A stretch of 64,000 nt of DNA from Chloroflexota bacterium (GTDB lineage Bacteria; Chloroflexota; Limnocylindria; QHBO01): the NCBI GenBank assembly GCA_025699005.1, contig JAILWI010000006.1, positions 62,001 through 126,000 of the forward strand, given 5' to 3'. Positions 36,495 through 44,380 of this stretch are shown piece by piece (within the stretch, counting starts at the first letter, position 1; every line of letters starts with the position of its first letter). The notes under the pieces were generated by a model. That model was given only the letters and a program-made list of their open reading frames with translations. It was not told where the DNA came from and did no database searches. A program made the translations under genes and the position numbers.

Positions 36495-36865
36495 GCGCGG
36501 CCCGCATCCTCGTCGTCGAGGACGACGAGATCCTGCGAGAGACGCTCTCCGAGGTGATGAGCGACGAGGGCCACGAGGTCCGGAGCGCCGCCGACGGCCA
36601 GGCGGCCCTGGACACGATGACCCACTGGGAGCCCGACGTGATCCTCCTCGACGTGATGATGCCGCGCATGGATGCGCACGAGTTCCGGCGCCGGCAGCGC
36701 GCCGGAGCGCTCGCAGGACAGGCGCGCGTGATCGTCGTCTCGGCCGCCCGGGACGTCGCATCGGCCGCGGAACGACTCGAGGCGGACGCGTGGCTGGCCA
36801 AGCCCTTCCGGCTTCTCGAGGTGATCGAAGCGGTGGACCAGCTCGTCCGCGACGGGGCGAACTGA
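36491..36865 (+). CDS. Single-domain response regulator (receiver)
   Basis: 124 residues, receiver only. Acidic pocket in VVEDDE, phosphoacceptor Asp54 in LLDVMMP, Ser in VIVVSAAR and Lys in LAKPF are present. No output domain, so it must signal by protein contact, as CheY-like or phosphorelay intermediates do. GTG start overlaps the kinase stop by 4 nt, which makes them a cognate pair. Confidence 0.93.
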   Translation: MSAARILVVEDDEILRETLSEVMSDEGHEVRSAADGQAALDTMTHWEPDVILLDVMMPRMDAHEFRRRQRAGALAGQARVIVVSAARDVASAAERLEADAWLAKPFRLLEVIEAVDQLVRDGAN

Positions 36866-36880
36866 CGGCGCTGCCCGGGG

Positions 36881-36886
36881 GATAAT
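36881..36886 (+). promoter_or_regulatory. -10 box of the homogentisate dioxygenase gene
   Basis: GATAAT (5 of 6 to TATAAT) ends 8 nt before the ATG at 36895. Predicted leaderless start, no clear -35. Confidence 0.55.
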
Positions 36887-36894
36887 GCGAGCCC

Positions 36895-38118
36895 ATGTTC
36901 TACGTACAGCGCGGCGAGATCCCGCACAAGCGTCACACCCAGTTCCGCAAGTCGGACGGCGGCCTCTACGCCGAGGAGCTGTTCGGCGTCGAGGGCTTCA
37001 GCGGCCGCGCCAGCCTCCTCTACCACCACACGCCGCCGACGCAGACCCACCAGATCGAGAAGGTGCGCGACGTCAGGATCGAGCAGAGCGAGGACGAGGC
37101 GTCGGGGGCGCATCGGCATCGGCTGGTCAACACGAAGGACCTGGAGCCGTCGGGGGATGGCGTCTCGGGACGCGTGCCGCTCTTCTACAACTCGGACGTC
37201 ACGTTCGGCGTCGTCCTCCCCGCGGAGCCGATGGAGCGCTTCTACCGCAACGGCGAGGCGGACGAGATGTACTTCGTCCACACCGGCACGGGAACGCTCG
37301 AGACGAACTTCGGGCCGATCGAGTACGGCCCGGGCGACTACCTCGTCATTCCCATCGGCACGACGTTCCGCCTGCGTCCGGGAAGCGACGAGCAGAGGAT
37401 GCTGTGGGTGGAGTCACCGTCGAGCATCGTCCCGCCGAAGCGCTACCGCAACGACTTCGGGCAGCTCCTGGAGCACTCACCGTACTGCGAGCGTGACATC
37501 CGCCCGCCGGCCGAGATGGCGCCGCACCTCGAGTCGGGCGACTACGTCATCGAGGTCAAGACCCGCGGCCGGATCACGGCGTATCACTACAAGCACCACC
37601 CGTTCGACCTCGTCGGCTGGGACGGGCACCTGTGGCCCTTCGCCTTCAACATCGGCGACTTCGAGCCGATCACCGGGCGGGTCCACCAGCCGCCGCCGGT
37701 GCACCTGACCTTCCAGCCGCGCAATTACGTGATCTGCTCGTTCGTCCCGCGCAAGTTCGACTACCACCCCCTGGCCATCCCCGCGCCGTACAACCACTCG
37801 AACATCAACTCCGACGAGGTCATCTACTACGTGGCGGGCAACTTCATGAGCCGCCGCGGCGTGGACATCAGCTCGTTCACGATCCACCCGGCCGGCATCC
37901 CGCACGGTCCGCATCCGGGGTCCGTGGAGGCGAGCATCGGCAAGGAGGCGACCGAGGAGCTGGCGGTGATGATCGACACGTTCCACCCGCTCCACCTCAC
38001 GCGCCAGGCGTCGGAGCTCGAGGACGACCGCTACCCGTACTCGTGGATCCCGCCGGAGGATGGCGCGGAGCACGCACGCGAGCTCTCCGAACGCGGGCCG
38101 GAGGCGTTCCCGGACTGA
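36895..38118 (+). CDS. hmgA: Homogentisate 1,2-dioxygenase
   Basis: 407 residues, cupin-fold Fe(II) enzyme that opens the ring of homogentisate to maleylacetoacetate in tyrosine and phenylalanine catabolism. The N-terminus MFYVQRGEIPHKRHTQFR and the iron/active-site region PYNHSNINSDEVIYYVAGNF with IHPAGIPHGPHPG are characteristic. It matches the shorter bacterial HGO type. No other tyrosine-pathway gene is adjacent; an FAH-family hydrolase lies 12 kb upstream on the same strand. Confidence 0.93.
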   Translation: MFYVQRGEIPHKRHTQFRKSDGGLYAEELFGVEGFSGRASLLYHHTPPTQTHQIEKVRDVRIEQSEDEASGAHRHRLVNTKDLEPSGDGVSGRVPLFYNSDVTFGVVLPAEPMERFYRNGEADEMYFVHTGTGTLETNFGPIEYGPGDYLVIPIGTTFRLRPGSDEQRMLWVESPSSIVPPKRYRNDFGQLLEHSPYCERDIRPPAEMAPHLESGDYVIEVKTRGRITAYHYKHHPFDLVGWDGHLWPFAFNIGDFEPITGRVHQPPPVHLTFQPRNYVICSFVPRKFDYHPLAIPAPYNHSNINSDEVIYYVAGNFMSRRGVDISSFTIHPAGIPHGPHPGSVEASIGKEATEELAVMIDTFHPLHLTRQASELEDDRYPYSWIPPEDGAEHARELSERGPEAFPD

Positions 38119-38148
38119 CGCGAGGGACCGCTGGTGCGAATCTCGCAG

Positions 38149-38154
38149 TAGGAT
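38149..38154 (+). promoter_or_regulatory. -10 box before the Hsp20 gene
   Basis: TAGGAT, 24 nt before the ATG at 38179, leaving room for the AGGAG Shine-Dalgarno seen at 38168-38172. This gene is therefore leadered. Confidence 0.45.
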
Positions 38155-38178
38155 CGGCTCACGCGCCAGGAGCCAGCC

Positions 38179-38616
38179 ATGACCGAACCGACCGCCGTCC
38201 CGATCAACCTCTTCGAGAACGAACGCGAGCTGATGGTCGTCACGCCGATGCCCGGTGTCGCGCCCGAGGACATCAGCGTCGACGTCACCGATGACGGGCA
38301 GCTCACCGTTCGCGCCGCCCAGCACGGGGAGGGGCAGGAGCGGATCGACTACGTGCTGCGGGAGTGGTCGTACGGTCCGTACGAGCGGACGATCGAGCTG
38401 CCGTGCGCCGTGGACGCCATGCGAGCCAACATCAGCTACGGCAACGGCGTGCTCTCGATCACCTTCCCGAAGTCCGATGCCACGGCCGCCGGGCGCGTGC
38501 TCGTCCAGCGCACCGGGCATGCGCGTGGGGTCGCGGCCGGCCACAGCGGCACGCGCGGTGGCGCGGATGATGATCCGGACCCGAACGATGGAAGCCGCGC
38601 GACGACGGTGGTGTGA
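38179..38616 (+). CDS. Hsp20/alpha-crystallin small heat-shock protein
   Basis: 145 residues. Alpha-crystallin domain from about 10 to 100 with ELMVVTPMPGVAPEDISVDV and the closing NGVLSITFPK (GVLxI/V motif). The C-terminal tail is acidic and disordered and lacks a clear IxI/V oligomerisation motif. ATP-independent holdase that binds unfolding proteins. The GTG start of sixA overlaps its stop by 4 nt. Confidence 0.88.
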   Translation: MTEPTAVPINLFENERELMVVTPMPGVAPEDISVDVTDDGQLTVRAAQHGEGQERIDYVLREWSYGPYERTIELPCAVDAMRANISYGNGVLSITFPKSDATAAGRVLVQRTGHARGVAAGHSGTRGGADDDPDPNDGSRATTVV

Positions 38617-39098
38617 CGCTCTACTTCCTCCGACATGGCGACGCGGGGCCGCCTGATCCGGCTGACGACGACGGCCGTCAGCTCACCGAGAGCGGACGTG
38701 CCGCGATCCGTGCCGCCGGCCGCCTCTGGCGCCGGCTCAACCTGCGGCCGGATGTCGTCCTGACCTCGCCGCTCGCCAGGGCGCGCCAGACGGCCGAGCT
38801 GGCGGTCGAGGCCGTCGGCGGCGAGCTGCACGTCGAAGAGCGGCTGCGTGCCGGCGCCTCCTGGCCCGACATGGCCCAGTCGATGGCGTCCCATCCCACC
38901 GCCCGACGCGTGCTCTTCGTCGGCCACGAACCCGACCTGTCTTCGGCCATCGCCCACCTCACCGGGGCGTCCAGCGTCCGGATGCGCAAGGGTGGCCTTG
39001 CATGCCTCGAGTTCTATGGCGTCCCGGAGCCGGGCGGCGGGGAACTTGCATGGCTCATCGACCCGGATCTCTACCTCGACGAATCCAACGGAGGCTGA
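38613..39098 (+). CDS. sixA: Phosphohistidine phosphatase SixA-like
   Basis: 161 residues of the histidine-phosphatase superfamily: RHG motif FLRHGDAG near residue 5, second conserved Arg in SPLARARQTAE and second His in VGHEPDLS. Short SixA-type members dephosphorylate phosphohistidine on phosphotransfer proteins; the exact substrate is unknown. GTG start overlaps the Hsp20 stop by 4 nt. The two-component pair upstream could be a target, which is speculative. Confidence 0.88.
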   Translation: MTLYFLRHGDAGPPDPADDDGRQLTESGRAAIRAAGRLWRRLNLRPDVVLTSPLARARQTAELAVEAVGGELHVEERLRAGASWPDMAQSMASHPTARRVLFVGHEPDLSSAIAHLTGASSVRMRKGGLACLEFYGVPEPGGGELAWLIDPDLYLDESNGG

Positions 39099-39162
39099 AT
39101 CCCGTGCCCGCGTCCGCCGCCATCGTGCGCCGATTCGACCGCGCCGACGAGGGGACAGACTG

Positions 39163-40530
39163 ATGTTCCTCGAGCAGTTCTTCGTCAAGGGTCTGGGCCA
39201 CGCGAGCTACCTCCTCGCCGATGCCGATGCCGGCGTCGCCGCGGTCATCGATCCACGTCGTGACATCGACGACTACCTCGCGACCGCGACGAACGAGGGC
39301 CTGCGCATCACCGACGTCCTCGAGACACACGTGCACAACGACTACGTCTCCGGTGCCGAGGAGCTGCGCCTCCGGACCGGCGCCACCGTCCACGTCGCGC
39401 CCGCGGCGGACCTGAGCCGCCCGCATGCGCCGATGGCGGACGGCGACGAGCTCCGTGTGGGCTCCCTCCGCATCAGGGCCGTCGCGACGCCGGGCCACAC
39501 GCCCGACCACCTCGCCTTCCTCGTCGCCGACCTGTCGCGCACCGACGAGGACTGGGTCTTCTTCTCCGGCGGCGCGCTGCTCGTCGGGACGGCGGCGCGC
39601 CCCGATCTGCTCGGCGGACCCGAGGAGGCGAAGCAGGCGGCCGGCGTCCTCTTCGAGACACTCAGTGGCCGGATCGCCCCGCTCCCCGACTGGATCGAGC
39701 TGTACCCGACCCATGGGGCGGGCTCGCTGTGCGGATCCGGCATCGGCGGCAAGCGATGGTCGACGATCGGCTTCGAGCGCCGTCACAACCCCGCGCTGAA
39801 CCAGCCCGACGCCGCCGCGTTCACGCGGTTCATCCTCGAGGACCAGCCCAGCGTGCCGGCCTACTGGAAGCGCATGCGGCCGATGAACCAGGCCGGAGGA
39901 GCGCCGCTGGACACGCTGGGGCACCCACGGGCGCTCACCGCCGACGAGGTCGCCCATGCCGCCGGCCATGACGCCGCGATCATCGACGCACGGGATCCGG
40001 ATCGGTTCGCTGCCGGTCACATCCCCGGTGCCGTGTCGATCGGTCTGGGCGACACGTTCGGCACCTGGGCGGGCTCCGTCGTGCCGATCGACCGGGAGGT
40101 CGTGCTCGTCCTCGAGCGAGCGGAAGATCTCGATCCGGCGCTGACCCAGCTGCGCCGCGCGGGGTTCGACCACGTCGTCGGCTATCTCGACGGCGGCCAG
40201 GATGCGTGGAGCGGCGAGGTCGTCACGCTGCGGCAGATCGACCCGGCCGATGTGGGCGACCAGCCGGGGCGCATCCTCGACGTCCGTGAGCCGTCCGAGT
40301 GGCGCGAGGGTCGCATCCCCGGTGCGCTTCACATTCCCGGCGCCCAGCTGCCGAAGCGCATGGACGAGGTCCCGGACGGACCCGTGAGCGTCGTCTGCGG
40401 CAGCGGCTACCGATCGGCCATCGCCGCGAGCCTGCTCCAGCGGGCGGGCCGCGAGGAGATGGCCACCGTCACCGGCGGCATGGCGGCCTACCGCGCAGCC
40501 GGGCTGCCGCTCGAGAAGGAGAACGCATGA
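39163..40530 (+). CDS. MBL-fold hydrolase fused to two rhodanese domains (persulfide dioxygenase-like)
   Basis: 455 residues. Residues 1-250 are a metallo-beta-lactamase fold with the ETHVHNDYVSG motif (His56, His58, Asp60; the HxHxDH His is Tyr), GHTPDHL and PTHGAGSLCG, as in the ETHE1/persulfide dioxygenase branch. Two rhodanese domains follow: the first lacks a catalytic Cys (VLVLERAED), the second has VVCGSGYRSA. Likely oxidises glutathione- or protein-bound persulfide to sulfite in sulfide detoxification. ATG at 39163; next gene overlaps by 4 nt. Confidence 0.9.
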   Translation: MFLEQFFVKGLGHASYLLADADAGVAAVIDPRRDIDDYLATATNEGLRITDVLETHVHNDYVSGAEELRLRTGATVHVAPAADLSRPHAPMADGDELRVGSLRIRAVATPGHTPDHLAFLVADLSRTDEDWVFFSGGALLVGTAARPDLLGGPEEAKQAAGVLFETLSGRIAPLPDWIELYPTHGAGSLCGSGIGGKRWSTIGFERRHNPALNQPDAAAFTRFILEDQPSVPAYWKRMRPMNQAGGAPLDTLGHPRALTADEVAHAAGHDAAIIDARDPDRFAAGHIPGAVSIGLGDTFGTWAGSVVPIDREVVLVLERAEDLDPALTQLRRAGFDHVVGYLDGGQDAWSGEVVTLRQIDPADVGDQPGRILDVREPSEWREGRIPGALHIPGAQLPKRMDEVPDGPVSVVCGSGYRSAIAASLLQRAGREEMATVTGGMAAYRAAGLPLEKENA

Positions 40531-40859
40531 GCTTCCTGTTCGGACCCAAGGTGGAGCAGGCCGAGCCGGCCGACGCCGCAGCAGCGATCGAGGACGGCAA
40601 GGCGGTCCTCGTCGACGTGCGCGAGGCCCACGAGTGGCGCGCCGGCCGGGCCCGTGGCGCCACGCACATCCCGCTCGCCGATCTCCCGTCGCGCAGCGGC
40701 GAGCTGCCGCGCGACACGCCGATCTACCTCATCTGCGCCAGTGGCAACCGCAGCGCCAAGGCCGCGGCCTTCCTCGAGCGCGAGGGGTTCTCGAAGCCGA
40801 TCAACGTGCGTGGCGGCACGACCGCCTGGGCACGCGCGGGACTGCCCGTCGATCGATAG
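40527..40859 (+). CDS. Single-domain rhodanese
   Basis: 110 residues. Rhodanese fold with DVREAHEWRAGRARGATHIPL and active-site Cys in LICASGNRSAKAA. Carries sulfane sulfur as a Cys-persulfide. Overlaps the fused MBL-rhodanese gene by 4 nt, so it probably feeds or receives sulfur from it. Cytoplasmic. Confidence 0.92.
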   Translation: MSFLFGPKVEQAEPADAAAAIEDGKAVLVDVREAHEWRAGRARGATHIPLADLPSRSGELPRDTPIYLICASGNRSAKAAAFLEREGFSKPINVRGGTTAWARAGLPVDR

Positions 40860-40876
40860 CCGCGGGCCGATCCGTG

Positions 40877-40882
40877 TAGGCT
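40877..40882 (+). promoter_or_regulatory. -10 box of the DUF6941 gene
   Basis: TAGGCT ends 7 nt before the ATG at 40890 and only 1 nt before a GTG at 40884, so a leaderless mRNA would favour the ATG. Confidence 0.5.
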
Positions 40883-40889
40883 GGTGGCG

Positions 40890-41297
40890 ATGGCCGATCT
40901 CGCGCTCCACACGCTCCTCCTGTGCGACTACGCCCTCACCTCGCAGGACGGGAAGATCAGCGCGGTGGGGGTGTTCAGCCAGATCAACGTGGCGAAGATG
41001 CCCGCCACCCACGGCCGATGCTTCATCGTCGCCATCCTCGAGGCCAGCCCCGGCGCCCACGAGCTGACGTTCCAGGTCATCAGCCCCACCGGCAAGCCGA
41101 CGCTCTCGCAGGCGCCGCGACTGCGCATCGAGGTCCCGCCGAACGCCACCACCGCGAACATCGTGGCGGACCTCAAGGGCATGCGGCTCGAGGAGATCGG
41201 CCGGCACCGGATCGAGGTTCGCGCCGGCGACCAGGTGCTCGGCAGCAGCCCGTTCCTCGTGAACCTCATCCTGCGCCAGACGCCGGGCAACGCCTGA
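40890..41297 (+). CDS. DUF6941 family protein
   Basis: 135 residues. Begins ADLALHTLLLCDYALTSQDGKISAVGVFSQINV, which resembles the DUF6941 pattern (CDYA...DGK...GIF), then alternating beta strands like an Ig-type fold. No catalytic motif or export signal. Function unknown. A GTG at 40884 would add two residues. Identification is from general resemblance. Confidence 0.65.
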   Translation: MADLALHTLLLCDYALTSQDGKISAVGVFSQINVAKMPATHGRCFIVAILEASPGAHELTFQVISPTGKPTLSQAPRLRIEVPPNATTANIVADLKGMRLEEIGRHRIEVRAGDQVLGSSPFLVNLILRQTPGNA

Positions 41298-41335
41298 GGC
41301 GATCGACCTCACGCCGGGTGGTCCGGTGGCGTTTC

Positions 41336-42115
41336 ATGGGCATGACGACCGAGATGGAACGCGCCTTCTACGCCTCCGACCCGGCCTGGGACGGCCGATT
41401 CGTCGTCGCCGTTCGCACGACCGGCATCTTCTGCCGTCCCTCCTGCCGCGTCCGGAAGCCGCTGCCGAAGAACATCGTCTTCCTCGCCGATGCGGCCGAG
41501 GCCGGCGCGGCCGGGTATCGAGCCTGCCTGCGATGCCAGCCGGAGAACGCACGGCCGGTGGCGATCCGTCGCATCGCGACGCCGGTCGGCCCGATGACGC
41601 TCGGCGCCACCGAGACGACCGCGGTGCTCGCCGACTTCAGTGAGCGCGCGATGATGCCGGCCCAGCTCGCCGCGGTCCGGCGCCGGATCGGCCCGCTCCA
41701 TGACGCGGACTCGCCGATGCTCGACCGGATGGAGTTACAGCTGACCGAGTTCTTCGAGGGAGCGAGGACCGACTTCGACCTCCCGATCGAGATGCCGGGC
41801 AGCGACTTCCAGGAGCGGGTGTGGGCCGAGCTGCGGCGGATCCCCTACGGCGAGACGATCGCCTACCGCGACCTCGCGGCCCGCGTCGGCGCACCGAACG
41901 CGCCTCGCGCCATCGGCCGCGCGAACGGCTCCAACCGCCTCGCGATCATCGTCCCCTGTCACCGCGTCATCGCGGCCGGCGGCGGGCTCGGGGGCTACGG
42001 GGGCGGCCTCGCCGCCAAGCGCTGGCTGCTCGATCTCGAGGAGCGCGACCCTCGACGCCTCGCGGCCGGCCGGCGACCCGCGCCTCCGGTCGCCTTGCTC
42101 TCGCGGCTCCTCTAG
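41336..42115 (+). CDS. Ada-type methylated-DNA repair protein: zinc domain fused directly to MGMT domain
   Basis: 259 residues. N-terminal Ada zinc domain with Cys33, Cys37, Cys64 and Cys67, spaced exactly as in E. coli Ada (the first Cys is the phosphotriester methyl acceptor). The C-terminal methyltransferase domain has acceptor Cys208 in IIVPCHRVI and the DNA-binding stretch RAIGRANGSN. The AraC-type helix-turn-helix that sits between these domains in classical Ada is absent. ATG at 41336, or 41342 two codons later. Likely repairs O6-alkylguanine. The stop overlaps the convergent gene in CTAG. Confidence 0.9.
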   Translation: MGMTTEMERAFYASDPAWDGRFVVAVRTTGIFCRPSCRVRKPLPKNIVFLADAAEAGAAGYRACLRCQPENARPVAIRRIATPVGPMTLGATETTAVLADFSERAMMPAQLAAVRRRIGPLHDADSPMLDRMELQLTEFFEGARTDFDLPIEMPGSDFQERVWAELRRIPYGETIAYRDLAARVGAPNAPRAIGRANGSNRLAIIVPCHRVIAAGGGLGGYGGGLAAKRWLLDLEERDPRRLAAGRRPAPPVALLSRLL

Positions 42116-42762
42116 CGCTCTGCGCGCCAGGCGACGAGCACCCCGACGTCATCGTATTTCCACACGACGTCGACCGCCGCGAAGCCCGCGGCGATCAGCC
42201 AGGCGATGTGCTCCGCGGCCGTGTCGGGATGGTCGTGCTCGACCTCGTGCGGATCGGGCTCCTTCGGCAGGTGGTACAGCTCGCTCAGGCGGTCGGAGGC
42301 GGGGCGGAAGTAGTCGGCCAGCACCATGATGCCGCCGGGCTCGATGTGCTCCCAGATCCGGCTGAAGAGGTGCCGCTTCTCATCGGCGTAGAGGTGATGG
42401 ACCGCGAGGATGCTGACGATCGCGTCGAACGACCCCTCGATCTCGGGTGACCCGATGTCGCTCGAGCGCAGCTCCACGCGGTCAGCAAGATCGGCGAGCC
42501 GCTCGCGGGCGCGGCCGAGCATCTCGGTCGAGACGTCGAGCCCGACCGCGACGGTCGACGGAAAGGCTTCGAGCACGCGGCGCAGGGTGTAGCCAGTCCC
42601 GGCGCCGAGATCCAGGAACCGGTTCGGCGGGCGCAGGGCCAGCAGCGCCAGGAGCGTCTCGTGGATCTCCTCGTACCGGGGGACCATCTCGCGGATCTGG
42701 GCGTCGTAGCTCGGCGCCCAGTCGTCGAAGTGCTCGCCGACACCCTTCGGCGTGTCGGTCAC
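42112..42762 (-). CDS. Class I SAM-dependent methyltransferase
   Basis: 216 residues. Motif I FLDLGAGTGYTLRRVL, acidic motif II VGLDVSTEML, and DAIVSILAVHHLYADEK, as in Methyltransf_25/11 proteins. Small-molecule methylation presumed; substrate unknown. It follows fabI on the minus strand with 13 nt between, so it may share its promoter. Starts at ATG 42762. Confidence 0.85.
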   Translation of the reverse strand: MTDTPKGVGEHFDDWAPSYDAQIREMVPRYEEIHETLLALLALRPPNRFLDLGAGTGYTLRRVLEAFPSTVAVGLDVSTEMLGRARERLADLADRVELRSSDIGSPEIEGSFDAIVSILAVHHLYADEKRHLFSRIWEHIEPGGIMVLADYFRPASDRLSELYHLPKEPDPHEVEHDHPDTAAEHIAWLIAAGFAAVDVVWKYDDVGVLVAWRAER

Positions 42763-42775
42763 TCGGTCGCTCCCA

Positions 42776-43594
42776 TCAATCCTCGGCGGTGTCGATCCGG
42801 GCTCCGCGAATGTCGGTGCCCATGGCGTGGTAGCCGCCGTCGACGTGAATCATCTCGCCCGACGTCATGCGCGCCCAGTCGCTCATCAGGAAGCAGACCA
42901 TCTGCCCGACCGGCGTCGCGTCCGACATCGACCACTCGAGCGGTGCGCGATCCAGCCAGTGCCCGGCAATCTGGTCGAACCCGGGGATGCTCTTTCCGGC
43001 CATGGTCCGGATCGGACCGGCCGAGACGGTGTTCACCCGGATCCCATCCGGGCCGAGGTCCCGGGCCAGGTAGCGGGTGATCGCCTCGAGGCCGGCCTTG
43101 GCGACGCCCATCCAGTCGTAGATCGGCCAGGCGAAGCGCCCGTCGAACGTCAGCGAGACGAGCGAGGCCCCTCCCCGCTCCTTCGCGGCGGCCATCGGCT
43201 CACGCAAGCCCACGCCGAGCGCCTTGAGCGAGTACGCCGAGGTCTGGAAGGCGGTCGCGACACTCTCCCACGGCGTGTTCACGAAGTTGCCACCGAGCGC
43301 GTCGGACGGCGCGAAGCCGATGGCGTGCACCACGCCGTCGACGTGCCCCCAGCGCTTCATGAGATCCGCGGACACCGCCTCGATGTGGGCCGGGTCGTTG
43401 ACGTCGAGCTCGAGGATGTCCGGCGCCCCACCCGGCAGCTTCTTCGCCACCTTCTCGGTCAGCCGCGCCGCCCGCCCGAACGAGGTGAGCACGATCTCCG
43501 CGCCCGACTCCTGCGCCACCTTCGCGATCGCGTACGCGATGCTGTCGTCGGTCAGGACGCCGGTCACGAGCAGCTTCTTGCCTTCGAGGAGCAT
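42776..43594 (-). CDS. fabI: Enoyl-[acyl-carrier-protein] reductase (NADH), FabI/InhA type
   Basis: 272 residues. Catalyses the last reduction of each fatty-acid elongation cycle. FabI hallmarks: LLVTGVLTDDSIAYAIAK cofactor loop, VVHAIGFAP, and catalytic Tyr159/Lys166 in IYDWMGVAK, which align with InhA Tyr158/Lys165. The chosen ATG at 43594 follows a GGAGG by a few nt; a TACAAT about 60 nt upstream (minus strand, 43655-43660) is a plausible -10. An upstream extension to 43726 lacks similarity. Confidence 0.94.
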   Translation of the reverse strand: MLLEGKKLLVTGVLTDDSIAYAIAKVAQESGAEIVLTSFGRAARLTEKVAKKLPGGAPDILELDVNDPAHIEAVSADLMKRWGHVDGVVHAIGFAPSDALGGNFVNTPWESVATAFQTSAYSLKALGVGLREPMAAAKERGGASLVSLTFDGRFAWPIYDWMGVAKAGLEAITRYLARDLGPDGIRVNTVSAGPIRTMAGKSIPGFDQIAGHWLDRAPLEWSMSDATPVGQMVCFLMSDWARMTSGEMIHVDGGYHAMGTDIRGARIDTAED

Positions 43595-43654
43595 GCGGGA
43601 TGGAGCCTCCAGCTGCGGATGGGCCGATGCGCGCCACGGCGCGCCGAGGCTCGA

Positions 43655-43660
43655 ATTGTA
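43655..43660 (-). promoter_or_regulatory. Candidate -10 box of fabI
   Basis: TACAAT on the minus strand, giving a leader of about 55 nt that contains GGAGG. Unlike many neighbours, this gene would have a conventional leader, possibly for regulation. Confidence 0.4.
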
Positions 43661-43743
43661 CCCGCGGCCGGACTCAGCCCTGGACGAGGAGCCACCCCGG
43701 GGCATCGGCGGCCGCGTGACAAGCATCCCCGCTCACATCGGGC

Positions 43744-43749
43744 TAGGAT
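43744..43749 (+). promoter_or_regulatory. -10 box of the 152-residue unknown gene
   Basis: TAGGAT ends 10 nt before the ATG at 43760. Leaderless or nearly so. Confidence 0.5.
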
Positions 43750-43759
43750 CAAACCTCCG

Positions 43760-44218
43760 ATGATGGTCCGCCTCTACGACTACGACGTGCCCGCCGCCGA
43801 TGACGGCGCCGGAGTTCCGAACCTGCGTCCGCTGCTCGCGGAGCTCTCCGCCGACGAGCGCCGCGTCATCCTGACCGGCCTCTTCAAGCCGGAGCGCATG
43901 CCGGGGACGATGGAGCGTCTCACGACGCTGGTCGAGGATGTCGATGTCAGTTTCGAGAACGCGCTGATCACGCTCGACAACGAAAAGCGAGCTCGGCGGT
44001 TCGTCGCGATCGACGAGGCGAAGGCCATTCTCGACCGCTGGCTGCCCGAGTCGACGGTGGCGGACGTCCGCGAGTGGGATGTCGCGAGGCTGCTGGAGCC
44101 GTATGGCGACGGCACGTACCACGGCAAGCTGCTGAAGCGGACGCGGAAGCAGCTGCGCTCCGTATCGAGCCGAGAGGCGCTGACCGTGCCCTTCCTCTTC
44201 CGGCGGTCCTGGGGTTGA
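43760..44218 (+). CDS. Conserved-looking hypothetical protein
   Basis: 152 residues, no signal peptide or membrane helix. Begins MMVRLYDYDVP, contains LRPLLAELSADERRVILTGLFKPERMPGTMERLTTLVEDVDVSFENA-like helical stretches and ends in a basic segment (LLKRTRKQLRSVSSREALTVPFLFRRSW). Family not recognised. Adjacent ATG codons at 43760 and 43763 both could serve. It is translationally coupled to a 49-residue membrane protein through TTGA. Codon use matches its neighbours, so it is believed to be real. Confidence 0.72.
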   Translation: MMVRLYDYDVPAADDGAGVPNLRPLLAELSADERRVILTGLFKPERMPGTMERLTTLVEDVDVSFENALITLDNEKRARRFVAIDEAKAILDRWLPESTVADVREWDVARLLEPYGDGTYHGKLLKRTRKQLRSVSSREALTVPFLFRRSWG

Positions 44219-44364
44219 GTCGCTCCCAGCGTCGCCGCCGCGGCCGGCCGTATCAGCCGCTCCCGCCCCGCCGGTCGAACGCATGGATCATCCGGCTGGT
44301 GATCATCGGCGTAGGGCTCGCGCTCGTCATCGGCTCGCTCGCGCTGTTCAGCGCACCGCAGTAG
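44215..44364 (+). CDS. Small single-pass membrane protein (49 residues, TTG start)
   Basis: The TTG start overlaps the upstream stop as TTGA, the same 4-nt coupling used throughout the window. The product has a very basic N-terminus (SRSQRRRRGRPYQPLPPRRSN) followed by one hydrophobic helix (IIRLVIIGVGLALVIGSLALF) and ends SAPQ. Positive-inside rule puts the basic part in the cytoplasm. Function unknown. The coding case rests on the coupling and the clean topology. Confidence 0.6.
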   Translation: MSRSQRRRRGRPYQPLPPRRSNAWIIRLVIIGVGLALVIGSLALFSAPQ

Positions 44365-44380
44365 CCGTTCGGCGCTCGGC

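Noticed and set aside
42752-43759. Plus-strand frame running through fabI into the 152-residue gene
   Set aside because: The first 336 codons are antisense to FabI, whose active-site motifs are intact. Only the part from 43760 is taken as a gene.
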